A DNA stretch of 49,532 nucleotides from Streptomyces triticisoli (GCF_003270085.1 NZ_QFDQ01000216.1:1-49532); one strand, 5' to 3'; shown: positions 1 to 6,995, numbered from the stretch's first letter. Made by a program: numbers and translations. The notes: generated by a model not told the origin, from the letters alone.

Positions 1-1
1 G

Positions 2-937
2 GCCGCGGCGGACCGTGGGGCCGCCGCGGGCCGCGAGCCGGTGGCGGGCCCCGGGACGGCTCCGGACCGGGACACGGCTGCCGCTCGCGAGGCGGCGCCG
101 GGCGGTGGTGCGGTCACGGGTCGCGAGGCGATGCGGGGCGGCGGGGCGGTCCGGGACCGCGAGGCGGGACAGGCCGGCGACGCTGCGACAAGCCGCGGGG
201 CGGTGCCCGGCGGTACCTCCGCGACCGGCCGGGAGGCCGTGGCCGGCGATGACGCGGTGATCGACCATGAGGCGCGTGCGGGCTCGGATGCCGCCACCGG
301 CACCGCTTCCGTCACGGGTGGTGAGGCGGTGGCGGACCGCGACGCCCTGAGTGGCCGTACGGCGCAGGGCGGCGTTCCCGGGCCCGGGGCCGGCGGTGCT
401 TACGGCGGGGGTGCCGGGGCATCGGGGCGGGACGGCGTCCCGGGGCCTGAGGGCACGGATGGCCGTGGGACGGTGGCCGGTGCGCGCGAGGCTCACGGCG
501 GGGTCACCCGGTCCGTGGGACGGGACGGCGTCCCCGTGTCCGGCGGCGAGGACGGTCGTGAGGCGGTACCCGGGGCCGCCGGGGCATCGGGGTGGGACGG
601 AGACCCCGCGGCTCACGGTGCGCACGTCGGCTCAAGCGGACGCGCTGTGCCCGCCCCGTTGCTCCCTCCCGAGGAGTGCGACGAGTTCGGGGCCCGGTTG
701 CGGGACGCTGTCACCGGGTTCGTCGACGGGCCGCGGGACGCCGTGGAGGAGGCGGACCGGGCGGTGGAGGAGCTTGCCGGGCGGTTCACCGAGGCGCTGA
801 CCCGGCGGCGCCGTACGCTGCGGTCGGCCTGGCAGGACGGTGAGGCGGGGAAGGCCGCGGCGGTCGCCGACACCGAGCGGCTGCGGCTGGCCTTGCGGGA
901 CTACCGCGAGCTGGCCGACCGGCTGATCCGCCTCTGA
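2..937 (+). CDS. Repetitive Gly/Ala/Arg-rich protein, 5' truncated by window edge
   Basis: The frame is open from base 2 and no convincing start is visible, so the gene begins before the window. About two thirds of the visible protein is low-complexity and built from degenerate repeats around a GREAV-type unit, interspersed with G/A/D-rich stretches. The last 90 or so residues, from LLPPEECDEF onward, are a non-repetitive charged helical domain with DREAV/EEADRAVEELAGRF-type heptads that looks like a coiled coil, ending at ADRLIRL. I do not recognise the family. The C-terminal helical part is probably the conserved domain and the N-terminal repeats a fast-evolving tail. It runs toward the convergent DUF1992 fragment 36 bp downstream. 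Function unknown; I am fairly sure this frame is coding because the C-terminal domain has protein-like composition. Confidence 0.6.
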   Translation, partial: AAADRGAAAGREPVAGPGTAPDRDTAAAREAAPGGGAVTGREAMRGGGAVRDREAGQAGDAATSRGAVPGGTSATGREAVAGDDAVIDHEARAGSDAATGTASVTGGEAVADRDALSGRTAQGGVPGPGAGGAYGGGAGASGRDGVPGPEGTDGRGTVAGAREAHGGVTRSVGRDGVPVSGGEDGREAVPGAAGASGWDGDPAAHGAHVGSSGRAVPAPLLPPEECDEFGARLRDAVTGFVDGPRDAVEEADRAVEELAGRFTEALTRRRRTLRSAWQDGEAGKAAAVADTERLRLALRDYRELADRLIRL

Positions 938-973
938 CCCGTCTCCGGCCTGTCTCCGACCCGTCCCCGGACC

Positions 974-1333
974 CTACTCGGCCGCCGCCCGCCGCCGCTC
1001 GCGCCACTCGTGGACGACCTCCTCGGCGTCGTACCGCTTCAGACCCAGCGGAGGGCCGGGCGGTGGCATGAGCATCATGTCGAGGATCTTGCTGTTGATG
1101 TCCGTGACGATCTTGCGGACGATCCGCTCCGAGGGGGCCGCGAGGGCCGCCGCGAGCGCGTCCTCGGCCTCCTTGCGCAGCGCGAGCGTCGGGGGCAGGG
1201 CGGTCAGGCCCTCACGGGCCATCTTCCGTTTCACCCACCACAGCTCCTCGTACGACATGTCGTCCGGCAGCGGCTTGCCCGCCCCCGGCAACCGGTCGAA
1301 CTCGCCGCGCCTCTGCGCGTCACGGATCTGCTT
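974..1333 (-). pseudogene. DUF1992 (DnaJ homologue C28-like) protein, 3' fragment
   Basis: The frame reads IRDAQRRGEFDRLPGAGKPL and continues to EWRERRRAAAE. This is the body of the DUF1992 domain, whose hallmark is a GEFDxLPGxGKPL motif. The natural N-terminus is missing: immediately upstream of the 10-bp att core the frame enters the integrated element and meets a stop (TAA) seven codons before the conserved IRDAQ. No usable ATG or GTG lies before the conserved motif, so translation is unlikely. The missing 19 N-terminal codons are at 5478-5535 on the same strand. Joining the two pieces through GGATCTGCTT gives SWVDKQIRDAQRRGEF in frame, which shows that this was one gene before integration. 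Confidence 0.85.
1324..1333. repeat. attachment-site core, left copy
   Basis: GGATCTGCTT at the host/element junction is identical to 5478-5487. The flanking bases differ on both sides, so the crossover lies inside this 10-bp identity. The core covers the codons for Lys-Gln-Ile in the minus-strand DUF1992 gene. Confidence 0.85.
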
Positions 1334-1359
1334 ATGGATCCAGACTGATTAGCAAAAAT

Positions 1360-1405
1360 CCTGTACCCTGGTGACTAGGGAGGCAGGGGGCCTACCCGGT
1401 ACAGG
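1360..1405. promoter_or_regulatory. Inverted repeat upstream of the integrase
   Basis: CCTGTACC (1360-1367) and GGTACAGG (1398-1405) are perfect inverted repeats separated by 30 bp, ending 15 bp before the integrase GTG. The block lies between the att core and the integrase gene. It could be an operator, or arm-type symmetry within the attP site. A purine-rich SD (GGAGAGGGGG) overlaps its right end. Confidence 0.5.
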
Positions 1406-1420
1406 AGAGGGGGCTGTCCA

Positions 1421-2980
1421 GTGCGACGGGTCCTGTTCGCAGAGCGCATCTCTGACGACAAGAACGAACGCTCAGACTCCATCGAGAGTCAGCACGACAA
1501 GCTGAGCCGGCGTGCCGAGACAGAAGGTGTCACTGTCGTTGGCACTGCCGTAGACCTGTCAGTGTCGGGTGACGTTGACCCGTTCCAGCGCAAGGAACTC
1601 GGCCCTTGGCTGTCAGAGGAGAACCTGTCCAAGTGGGATGAGCTGTGGGTCAGTACACAGGACAGGTTGTCCCGTGATGACATCCACTTCCTCAGGTTCG
1701 TGTTCTGGGCCATCGAACACAACAAGACTGTCATGGTCTTGGATGACCCCGGCTTCAACGAACAGATGCACTCCCGGACAGGCCGGCTCTTGCTCCATGC
1801 CAAGGGCCTTGGTCCTGCCATGGAGTTGGATAGGATTAAGTCGCGCACCAAGGACAGCCACGAACGGCGACGGTTCACCACTCGTTGGACAGGGGGCATT
1901 CCCCCGTTCGGATACCGTCCGGTAAAGAGGTACGTGGAAGGCAAGACAGCCACGTACTTGGAGCAAGACCCGGACATGGTCAAGGTCTTGCATGAGATGC
2001 GTCGTCAGATCCTTGACGGGCAGTCCTTCTTCGCTGTGGCCAAGTACCTTAACGAGAAGGGGGAGTACACAGCACGGGACAGGGCCAGGCTACGCCGCGG
2101 TAAGCCTGTCCACCGGAGGGGCGCAGCAGAGGGCGTACCCGAGCGTTGGGGAGAGACAACCGTTAAGGCACTGCTCACGGACCCTGCCCTACTCGGCTAC
2201 AAGAAACATCAGGGCAAGGTTCTGTACGACAGTCAGGAACAGCCCATCAGGCTTGCAGACCCCATCTTCACTGATGGGGAGTGGAGCACTCTCCAGGCAG
2301 CCGTGGAAGCACGGACCAAGACAAAGGTCCGGCGAGTCAACCGCACGGCACCTCTGTACGGGGTTGTCTTCTGTGGGACCTGTGGCAGCAAAGCCACTCA
2401 GAGCGCCAGGAAGTACAAAGACACGGAGTACCGGTATTACGTCTGTGCGGCATGGCCTAAAGAAGACAGGTGCCGTGGTGTCAGGGTCCGTGCCGAGGAA
2501 GTAGAAGAGTGGCTGGAGCTTGAGTTCCTACAGAGGTACGCACACGAGAAGGTGACCGAGAAGGTATGGGTCCCTGGCACGGACAACACCAAGGAACTTG
2601 AGGTAGTCCGGAAGCGCATCTCTCGTCTGCGGAACCTGTACGTAGATGGGGAGTTTGACGACAACCCCAAGGAATACAAGGACCGGATGCATGCTCTCCG
2701 GACGCGTGAAGCGGAGTTGGCAGCAGAGCCGGTAGTAGAAGGTCACTGGGCCGAGAAGGACACCGGACAGACGTTCCTAGAGCTGTGGGGGACTCTGGAC
2801 CTTGAAGGCCAGAGGAAGCAACTCATCAAGTCTGGTTACCGCGTAGAGATTGGTCGGAAGACCTTCAACATCTCTCCGGAGCCTTTGACTTGGCCCGAGA
2901 GGAAGGCTCAGTTCGAACGACTTGGTCTCGTCCCGACAAAGAACGGCCGTTGGGTACGCCCGGAAGAGATCAAGGAATAA
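1421..2980 (+). CDS. Large serine recombinase (site-specific integrase)
   Basis: This 519-aa protein has the full large-serine-recombinase layout. The N-terminal resolvase domain (about 3-145) has FAERIS, giving nucleophile Ser11, then KNERSDSIESQ, with the conserved Arg/Ser/Gln pattern of the family. A recombinase domain (about 165-290) begins around PFGYRP. A zinc-ribbon follows with CGTCG and a later YVC...RC pair, then a coiled coil (about 385-440, VVRKRISRLRN to LRTREAELAA), typical of integrases that control directionality. It catalyses attP x attB recombination through a phosphoserine link. The GTG start is set by the purine-rich GGAGAGGGGG upstream. It sits 87 bp inside the left att core, the usual position for such genes. 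No accessory excision factor is obvious; one of the element's small proteins might serve. A hairpin follows the stop. Confidence 0.95.
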   Translation: MRRVLFAERISDDKNERSDSIESQHDKLSRRAETEGVTVVGTAVDLSVSGDVDPFQRKELGPWLSEENLSKWDELWVSTQDRLSRDDIHFLRFVFWAIEHNKTVMVLDDPGFNEQMHSRTGRLLLHAKGLGPAMELDRIKSRTKDSHERRRFTTRWTGGIPPFGYRPVKRYVEGKTATYLEQDPDMVKVLHEMRRQILDGQSFFAVAKYLNEKGEYTARDRARLRRGKPVHRRGAAEGVPERWGETTVKALLTDPALLGYKKHQGKVLYDSQEQPIRLADPIFTDGEWSTLQAAVEARTKTKVRRVNRTAPLYGVVFCGTCGSKATQSARKYKDTEYRYYVCAAWPKEDRCRGVRVRAEEVEEWLELEFLQRYAHEKVTEKVWVPGTDNTKELEVVRKRISRLRNLYVDGEFDDNPKEYKDRMHALRTREAELAAEPVVEGHWAEKDTGQTFLELWGTLDLEGQRKQLIKSGYRVEIGRKTFNISPEPLTWPERKAQFERLGLVPTKNGRWVRPEEIKE

Positions 2981-3008
2981 CCAGCACCACACCCGTTGTT
3001 GAACAGGT

Positions 3009-3048
3009 AGAGGGCGTGCCTCAGTCGCCAAACATCGACACGCCCTCT
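3009..3048 (+). terminator. Hairpin after the integrase gene
   Basis: AGAGGGCGTG (3009-3018) pairs perfectly with CACGCCCTCT (3039-3048), beginning 28 bp after the integrase stop. There is no long T-run, so termination is probable rather than certain. Confidence 0.5.
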
Positions 3049-3204
3049 GTCTCCTGTGAAGGAGACGACAGTCTATGTCAGAGAACGTCTGTGACGCACG
3101 TCAGCCTGGTTGGGAGGCAGGGCCGGCCATCGGGAGACACCGGATCCCTTCGAAGGGTTCAGGCCTTACCAAGAACCCTGAGAGGGAGCACAAACAAAGA
3201 ATGC

Positions 3205-3225
3205 CCCCCGGCTCAATACCGGGGG
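3205..3225. terminator. Bidirectional intrinsic terminator
   Basis: CCCCCGG and CCGGGGG enclose a 7-nt loop and are followed by CTTTCTC on the plus strand. It lies just beyond the 3' end of the convergent 264-aa gene and between it and the integrase, so it can serve both. Confidence 0.65.
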
Positions 3226-3238
3226 CTTTCTCATTGGC

Positions 3239-4033
3239 TCAGTAGACCTCTCCAACGTAACTCGCATACTCGTGTCCCACTGGCTTGCTGTAGTGCTGCT
3301 GCGGAGTGTGCTTCACCGTCCATGGCTCAACCGGGGCAGGAGGATTCGGGTCGGGCTCAATGAGCCCATCAACCTTCACCATGTAATCGCGGTAATCAAG
3401 TGCCTTGGCTGCTTCAAACGTAAGCCTGCCATCCTCGGTAAGCTCCCAGACTTCAAGATTCTCGCCCTGGCTATGACCCTGTGTCGGGTAGAAGTCCATA
3501 CCGCCGGCAGAAAGGCACCAACTAAAGAGACTGGCGTGAAGGTCCAAAGTGGCCTTGGCAGCAACCATAGCCCGATAAGCCTGCTCCCACTCTTCACGAG
3601 CCTTGGCAGTCTTCTGAGCCTCCTTGAGACCCATATCCTTTAGCTCACTGAACACAGCATCGGAATACGCCTGCTTAGCCCTCTGAGCAACAGTCTTCAG
3701 AGCCGATACCGTCCGGGTGTACTCATCCATCTTGGCCTTGACCGGGGCAAGGAACTCATCCTTATCAGGCAGCGGCTTACCAGCCTCTACAGCGGCAATC
3801 TCGGCATCCTTAAGCCCCCTCTTGGCCTCTTCCAAGGCCACAGAGCTATACCGGGGCTTGGATTCCCATATCTCTGAAACATCCCTCATGCGATATCGAG
3901 CATTCTCCTGGGCGTAAGAGTCAATAGCCTTCTTAGCATCCTGATACGTCTTCCTGAGACTCTTCACCTTGGGTGAGAGGGGGAGATCCTTCGGAGGTTC
4001 CATAGCAAAATTAGAGTCATACGGCTTAGGCAT
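3239..4033 (-). CDS. Unknown helical protein of the integrated element (264 aa)
   Basis: The start is well defined by AAGGAGTAACC placed just ahead of ATG. The N-terminal two thirds are strongly helical and charged (VKSLRKTYQDAKKAIDSY, ALKTVAQRAKQAYSDAV, EEWEQAYRAMVAAKATLD) and probably form coiled coils. The C-terminal third is different: Gly/Tyr/Pro-rich with a LEVWELTEDGRLTFEAAKALDYRDY segment that looks like a compact beta-rich or DNA/protein-contact module, then a proline linker (DPNPPAPVEP). There is no signal peptide or membrane segment. I do not recognise the family. It is the only sizeable cargo besides the integrase, so it may define what the element does, for example phage interference, structural or packaging-related functions; that is inference. 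Two terminator-like hairpins on the same strand lie directly upstream. Confidence 0.8.
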   Translation of the reverse strand: MPKPYDSNFAMEPPKDLPLSPKVKSLRKTYQDAKKAIDSYAQENARYRMRDVSEIWESKPRYSSVALEEAKRGLKDAEIAAVEAGKPLPDKDEFLAPVKAKMDEYTRTVSALKTVAQRAKQAYSDAVFSELKDMGLKEAQKTAKAREEWEQAYRAMVAAKATLDLHASLFSWCLSAGGMDFYPTQGHSQGENLEVWELTEDGRLTFEAAKALDYRDYMVKVDGLIEPDPNPPAPVEPWTVKHTPQQHYSKPVGHEYASYVGEVY

Positions 4034-4072
4034 GATGGTTACTCCTTGATAGGTGACAGTGGAGATGAGAAA

Positions 4073-4098
4073 AGGGCCCGGTCGTGAAACCGGGCCCT
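4073..4098 (-). terminator. Terminator-like hairpin in the leader of the 264-aa gene
   Basis: AGGGCCCGG and CCGGGCCCT are a perfect 9-bp stem with an 8-nt loop. On the minus strand it is followed by TTTTCTC, a good intrinsic terminator. It lies only 40 bp before the start codon of the 264-aa gene on the same strand, so it would act as an attenuator for any transcript entering from upstream. Confidence 0.65.
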
Positions 4099-4151
4099 AT
4101 CTCTTCTCTCATGGGAGGTCTAGACCCACCTACACACTAGAGAGAACTAAA

Positions 4152-4176
4152 AGGCATCCCTCTTGGGGGGATGCCT
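4152..4176 (-). terminator. Intrinsic terminator (minus strand)
   Basis: AGGCATCCC and GGGATGCCT form a perfect 9-bp stem with a 7-nt loop, followed by TTTTAG on the minus strand. It probably ends the transcript coming from the GntR-type gene. Confidence 0.65.
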
Positions 4177-4779
4177 GTAGAGAGATTCTTCTCTAAGAGA
4201 CAGTCTTAAGTAACTCACAAGAGGACAACGGCTAGAGAAGACACTGCCCCCCTTACCCCCCACTGTGAAGCTAGTTGAGCAAGGGGCAAGGAAGGAGTGT
4301 TTCTCTACGCTGTCCATCTCACAGGGAGGTATCCGTGTAGAGCCTCATAACGACTTAGGAACTGCCTGGCCTACTGGCCACACCAGAGGCACACCGCCGA
4401 GTGTGCATGGTCCCCGAGATTTAATCTCACCCTGTATGTAGGTGTCCCCAGAGTCGCAACCGGACACCAACCATGGAAAGTGTGGCGGAGACCACATGCA
4501 GAGATACTGCTAAGGCGAAGATTCACCAGCCAAGGCGAATCCTGCGGGGAGCCAGCACCCCCAGATGCCTCTAGAAAGCTCTGTACGCCGTTCTGAGGGC
4601 TTAACACCCCACCCCAGGCTCAAAGTCCATCTAGACCCCCAGAGGCTGCCTGAGGGCCGTACAGAGCCTTTAAACCCGTACACGGTCGAAGGACAGGGCC
4701 CCTGCGGTCCCAGGGAAGGTCTTTTACATGCATTACCCCAGGGGTGTTTCTGCCGGCAGATATCCCTACAGAGAAAGAT
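4177..4779. other. Palindrome-rich non-coding region of the element
   Basis: About 600 bp without a convincing gene in any frame. I see a 10-bp inverted repeat GCTCTGTACG/CGTACAGAGC (4578-4587, 4658-4667), the palindrome TCTGCCGGCAGA near 4750, CCCCAGGGG near 4736 and a repeated AAGGCGAA (near 4513 and 4532). No tRNA could be folded. It could encode a structured RNA or hold cis sites such as an origin or packaging signal; no function can be assigned. Confidence 0.4.
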
Positions 4780-5037
4780 TCACAGGACAAACGTCCCTAT
4801 GCCTTTCTCGGAACGGGTAAGACCTTGGGCCTTGACAGCATCCATAGCCCTCTGGGCTGTTGAGTTGGCGACACCAAACTCTGTAGCGACCTGGATCACA
4901 GAGGGCACCTTGGAGCCAGGGGGATAGGTCCCGTCCTTGATCCGTTGCAAGATCACATCCCGGATCTGCGGCCATGCCGCCCGTGTCCTGTCAAGGTCCA
5001 TGATCAGAGCATCGGTGCACTGACGTATACCTCGCAT
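4780..5037 (-). CDS. Small GntR-type winged-HTH regulator
   Basis: This 85-aa protein consists of a GntR-family winged helix-turn-helix and little else. IRDVILQRIKDGTYPPGSKVPS is the first helix plus the hallmark GxYxPGxxLPS turn, VATEFGVANSTAQRAMDAVKAQGL is the recognition HTH, and EKGIGTFVL is the wing ending in the family's typical GxGTFV. It has no effector-binding or aminotransferase domain, as is common in regulators of actinobacterial plasmids and integrative elements. It is transcribed divergently from the 89-aa gene with only 52 bp between the start codons. It probably represses its own and the divergent promoter and may control the integrase; that role is inferred from position. Confidence 0.85.
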   Translation of the reverse strand: MRGIRQCTDALIMDLDRTRAAWPQIRDVILQRIKDGTYPPGSKVPSVIQVATEFGVANSTAQRAMDAVKAQGLTRSEKGIGTFVL

Positions 5038-5042
5038 CCGGA

Positions 5043-5073
5043 GTACCCTTCGGTGTACCGAGGGATACCGAGG
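5043..5073. promoter_or_regulatory. Candidate operator between the two divergent element genes
   Basis: Two direct copies of TACCGAGG (5056-5063 and 5066-5073) are spaced exactly 10 bp, and a related GTACCC lies at 5043. CGGTGTACCG at 5051-5060 is a near-palindrome. The one-turn phasing inside a 52-bp divergent promoter region suggests binding by the adjacent GntR-type protein. Confidence 0.45.
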
Positions 5074-5089
5074 CAGTAGAGGTGAGACT

Positions 5090-5359
5090 GTGCAGCTACA
5101 GCGGATGCCGGCAGACGAGACAGGGCGTACCGCCTACTACCAACCAGGTGGCCTCATGGCTGTCATCGCTGAGGACGCAGAGGAGGCAGTCCTGCGGACC
5201 GCAGCCAGGGACGTTGGGCGCGTAGAGAAGCTGCTGAAGAGGCACACAGAGGTGACCAGGGCAGAGTTGACACATGCTCTGTGCTTCCTTGTCCAGTCAG
5301 CCAAGGCAGCCGTGGAAGTGGCCGAGTGTCGCGGGGAGCGTCTGGAGAGCACCGACTGA
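5090..5359 (+). CDS. Small helical protein of unknown function (89 aa)
   Basis: The GTG start follows GAGGTGAG (5079-5086). The spacing is short, so the internal ATG at 5157 is an alternative giving 67 aa. The protein is acidic in its middle and largely helical (EDAEEAVLRTAARDVGRVEKLLKRH, then AELTHALCFLVQSAKAAVEVAECRGERLE). It has no signal peptide or membrane segment and no motif that I recognise. It lies next to the right att site, divergent from the GntR-type regulator. A recombination directionality factor is one possibility given size and location, but the sequence does not show it. Confidence 0.65.
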   Translation: MQLQRMPADETGRTAYYQPGGLMAVIAEDAEEAVLRTAARDVGRVEKLLKRHTEVTRAELTHALCFLVQSAKAAVEVAECRGERLESTD

Positions 5360-5477
5360 CAGCCGGCTCCCACTGGAGGCAGGGCCCCTTGGTGCCGCAG
5401 ACCAGGGGGCCTTCCTCATGCCTAGATGCACAGACAGTCATCCATGCTGGTCAGAGACGTTCTTTGTGCAATCCTCT

Positions 5478-5487
5478 GGATCTGCTT
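5478..5487. repeat. attachment-site core, right copy
   Basis: GGATCTGCTT, identical to 1324-1333, marks the right host/element junction inside codons 17-19 or so of the DUF1992 gene. Confidence 0.85.
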
Positions 5488-5535
5488 GTCGACCCAGGAC
5501 CCGAACGGAACGCCGGGTGGCTTTCGCTCGGTCAT
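5478..5535 (-). pseudogene. DUF1992 protein, 5' fragment with start codon
   Basis: Reads MTERKPPGVPFGSWVDKQI, the expected N-terminus of a DUF1992 protein (a family with a conserved FxSWVDxQI start). After the att core the frame continues into the element as QRIAQRTSLTSMDDCLCI and stops at about 5421, so the native promoter would now drive a 37-residue chimera. The rest of the gene is at 974-1333. Confidence 0.85.
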
Positions 5536-5674
5536 GGGTTCATTGTGGCGGACATGCCCCCGCCGGGCGATTTATCATGCCGCCGCGGTGCACCGACCCG
5601 GAGCTCCGCGCACGGCATGGGCGTACCCGAGCGCAAGGCAGCGGCTCGCGCGCCCCGAACCACGAGGAGCGCAC

Positions 5675-6067
5675 GTGCTCGAACTCACCATGGCCACCGT
5701 CTCCGGGACGGACGAGGGCGCCACGGCCGGGATGCTCATGGCCGACGCCCCCAGCGCCCCGGGCGCCGTGCTGCGGGTGGGCCGGGACCGGGCCGTGTGC
5801 CGCCTGGCGACGCCCGACGACTGGCTGTTCGTCTCCCGGGTCCACCTGGAGTTCGCGTGCGGACCCGACGGCACCTGGCAGGTCACCTGGCTGCGCGGCT
5901 CCCAGCCGGACCCGTCCTCCGAGGTCCGCCTCACGGTCGGCGAGTACACCCAGCCCCTCGCCTACGGCGGGACCGTCCCGCTGCCCCGGGGCGGCTCGGG
6001 CGAGGTCGTCGTCCAGGACCGTACGAGCCCGCGCAGCATCAACGTGGGCTTCTACCACGAGGTGTGA
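5675..6067 (+). CDS. FHA-domain protein
   Basis: The GTG start is chosen for the GAGGAG five bases upstream; longer starts would run back into the att region. The 130-aa protein is essentially one forkhead-associated domain. VLRVGRDRAVCRL is the first conserved block, FVSRVHLEF carries the SRxH motif that contacts phosphothreonine, and the remainder (VRLTVGEYTQPL, then SINVGFYHEV) supplies beta strands. Such domains bind phosphothreonine-containing partners, usually substrates of Ser/Thr protein kinases. No kinase gene is adjacent, so the partner is unknown. It converges with the O-methyltransferase gene, leaving only 15 bp between them. Confidence 0.8.
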   Translation: MLELTMATVSGTDEGATAGMLMADAPSAPGAVLRVGRDRAVCRLATPDDWLFVSRVHLEFACGPDGTWQVTWLRGSQPDPSSEVRLTVGEYTQPLAYGGTVPLPRGGSGEVVVQDRTSPRSINVGFYHEV

Positions 6068-6082
6068 CGGACACCCGTGGTC

Positions 6083-6754
6083 CTACGCCACCACCCGCAC
6101 CAGCGCGAAGCCGTCGTGGCCCTTGCTGCCCACCGTCTGGATCGCCGTGCCCTCCAGCCTCGGGTGCTCGGCGACGAGTTCGAGCGCGGCCCGGGTGCCG
6201 CGCACGCTCGGGTCGGCGTCGGAGGTGTCGGTGACGCGGCCGCCGCGTACGACGTTGTCCAGGACGATCAGGCTGCCGGTGCGGGTCAGGCGCAGGGCCC
6301 ACTCCACGTAGTGCGGGTTGTTGACCTTGTCGGCGTCGATGAAGACCAGGTCGAAGGGGGGCGGGTTCTCGTCGGCGAGCTTGGGCAGCGACTCCAGCGC
6401 CGGGCCCACCCGCACCTCGGCGACCCGGTCGAGCCCGGCCCGCGCGATGTTGCGGCGGGCCACGTCGGCGTGGTGGGCGTCGTACTCCAGCGAGATCAGC
6501 CTGCCGTCGGAGGGCAGCGCGCGGGCCAGCCAGATGGTGCTGTAGCCGCCGAGCGTGCCGATCTCCAGGATGGCGCGGGCGCCCTGGAGCTGGGCGAGCA
6601 GCTGCAGCAGCTTGCCCTGGTTCGGCGCGACGTTGATGTGTGGCAGGCCCTCCGCCGCGCTGTCGCGCAGCGCCGCCTGCAGGGGTTCGTCCTCCGGGGA
6701 GAGCAGTGCGGTGAAGTAGGCGTCGACGTCGTCCCAGAGCTGCGAGTCGCTCAT
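6083..6754 (-). CDS. Class I SAM-dependent O-methyltransferase
   Basis: The 223-aa protein matches the caffeoyl-CoA/catechol O-methyltransferase family (Methyltransf_3). APNQGKLLQLLAQLQGA leads into motif I ILEIGTLGGYST, which binds S-adenosylmethionine. LISLEYDAHHADVA holds the acidic residue for the ribose, FDLVFIDADKVNN is the metal-binding motif IV, and LIVLDNVVRGGRV completes it. It transfers a methyl group to a hydroxyl, metal-dependently; the substrate cannot be told. It is cytoplasmic and monocistronic, converging with the FHA gene. The leader at 6755-6830 is AT-rich for this genome and holds the promoter. Confidence 0.9.
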   Translation of the reverse strand: MSDSQLWDDVDAYFTALLSPEDEPLQAALRDSAAEGLPHINVAPNQGKLLQLLAQLQGARAILEIGTLGGYSTIWLARALPSDGRLISLEYDAHHADVARRNIARAGLDRVAEVRVGPALESLPKLADENPPPFDLVFIDADKVNNPHYVEWALRLTRTGSLIVLDNVVRGGRVTDTSDADPSVRGTRAALELVAEHPRLEGTAIQTVGSKGHDGFALVRVVA

Positions 6755-6880
6755 GCACCAAGCCTTTCGTATTGCCGGTTAGGCCTGCTAATTAGCCGTA
6801 CTAATGAATGTAGCCGGGCGCAAGGGTGCTGTCAGGGTATTTCAGTCGCATGCGGGTGGCCATCCGCCGCCATGCCGACG

Positions 6881-6933
6881 CCCCCGTCCCCTGTCGCCGG
6901 TGCCGTATCGGCGGTGACGACAGGGGACGGGGG
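6881..6933 (-). terminator. Strong hairpin after the ProP-like gene
   Basis: CCCCCGTCCCCTGTCG (6881-6896) and CGACAGGGGACGGGGG (6918-6933) form a perfect 16-bp stem around 21 nt. It lies about 60 bp past the stop of the minus-strand symporter gene. Confidence 0.7.
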
Positions 6934-6995
6934 CAGGGGACGGGGGCGTGACTCCCGAGACGAGGCGGGGCGGGGCAGGCCGGCCCCGGCCGGGC

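Larger units (their letters stand above)
1324..5487. mobile_element. Compact serine-integrase element inserted in the DUF1992 gene
   Basis: The element is bounded by two direct copies of GGATCTGCTT. It encodes a large serine integrase reading inward from the left end, an unknown 264-aa protein, a GntR-type HTH protein and a small protein near the right end. Roughly 700 bp is non-coding and palindrome-rich. I see no replication, conjugation, packaging or structural phage gene. Its codon use is clearly less GC3-biased than the host, consistent with transfer. Removing one core copy and the interior restores an uninterrupted DUF1992 reading frame, which is strong internal evidence for both boundaries. 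It could be a minimal integrative element, a phage satellite or a deletion remnant of a larger prophage or ICE. Confidence 0.85.

Noticed and set aside
4400..4490. tRNA-like segment in the integrated element
   Set aside because: GAGATTTAATCTC is a palindrome but the T-loop consensus and acceptor pairing fail on both strands.
4565..4927. 120-aa plus-strand frame in the element
   Set aside because: No ribosome binding site, irregular composition, overlaps the GntR-type gene antisense and palindromic DNA.
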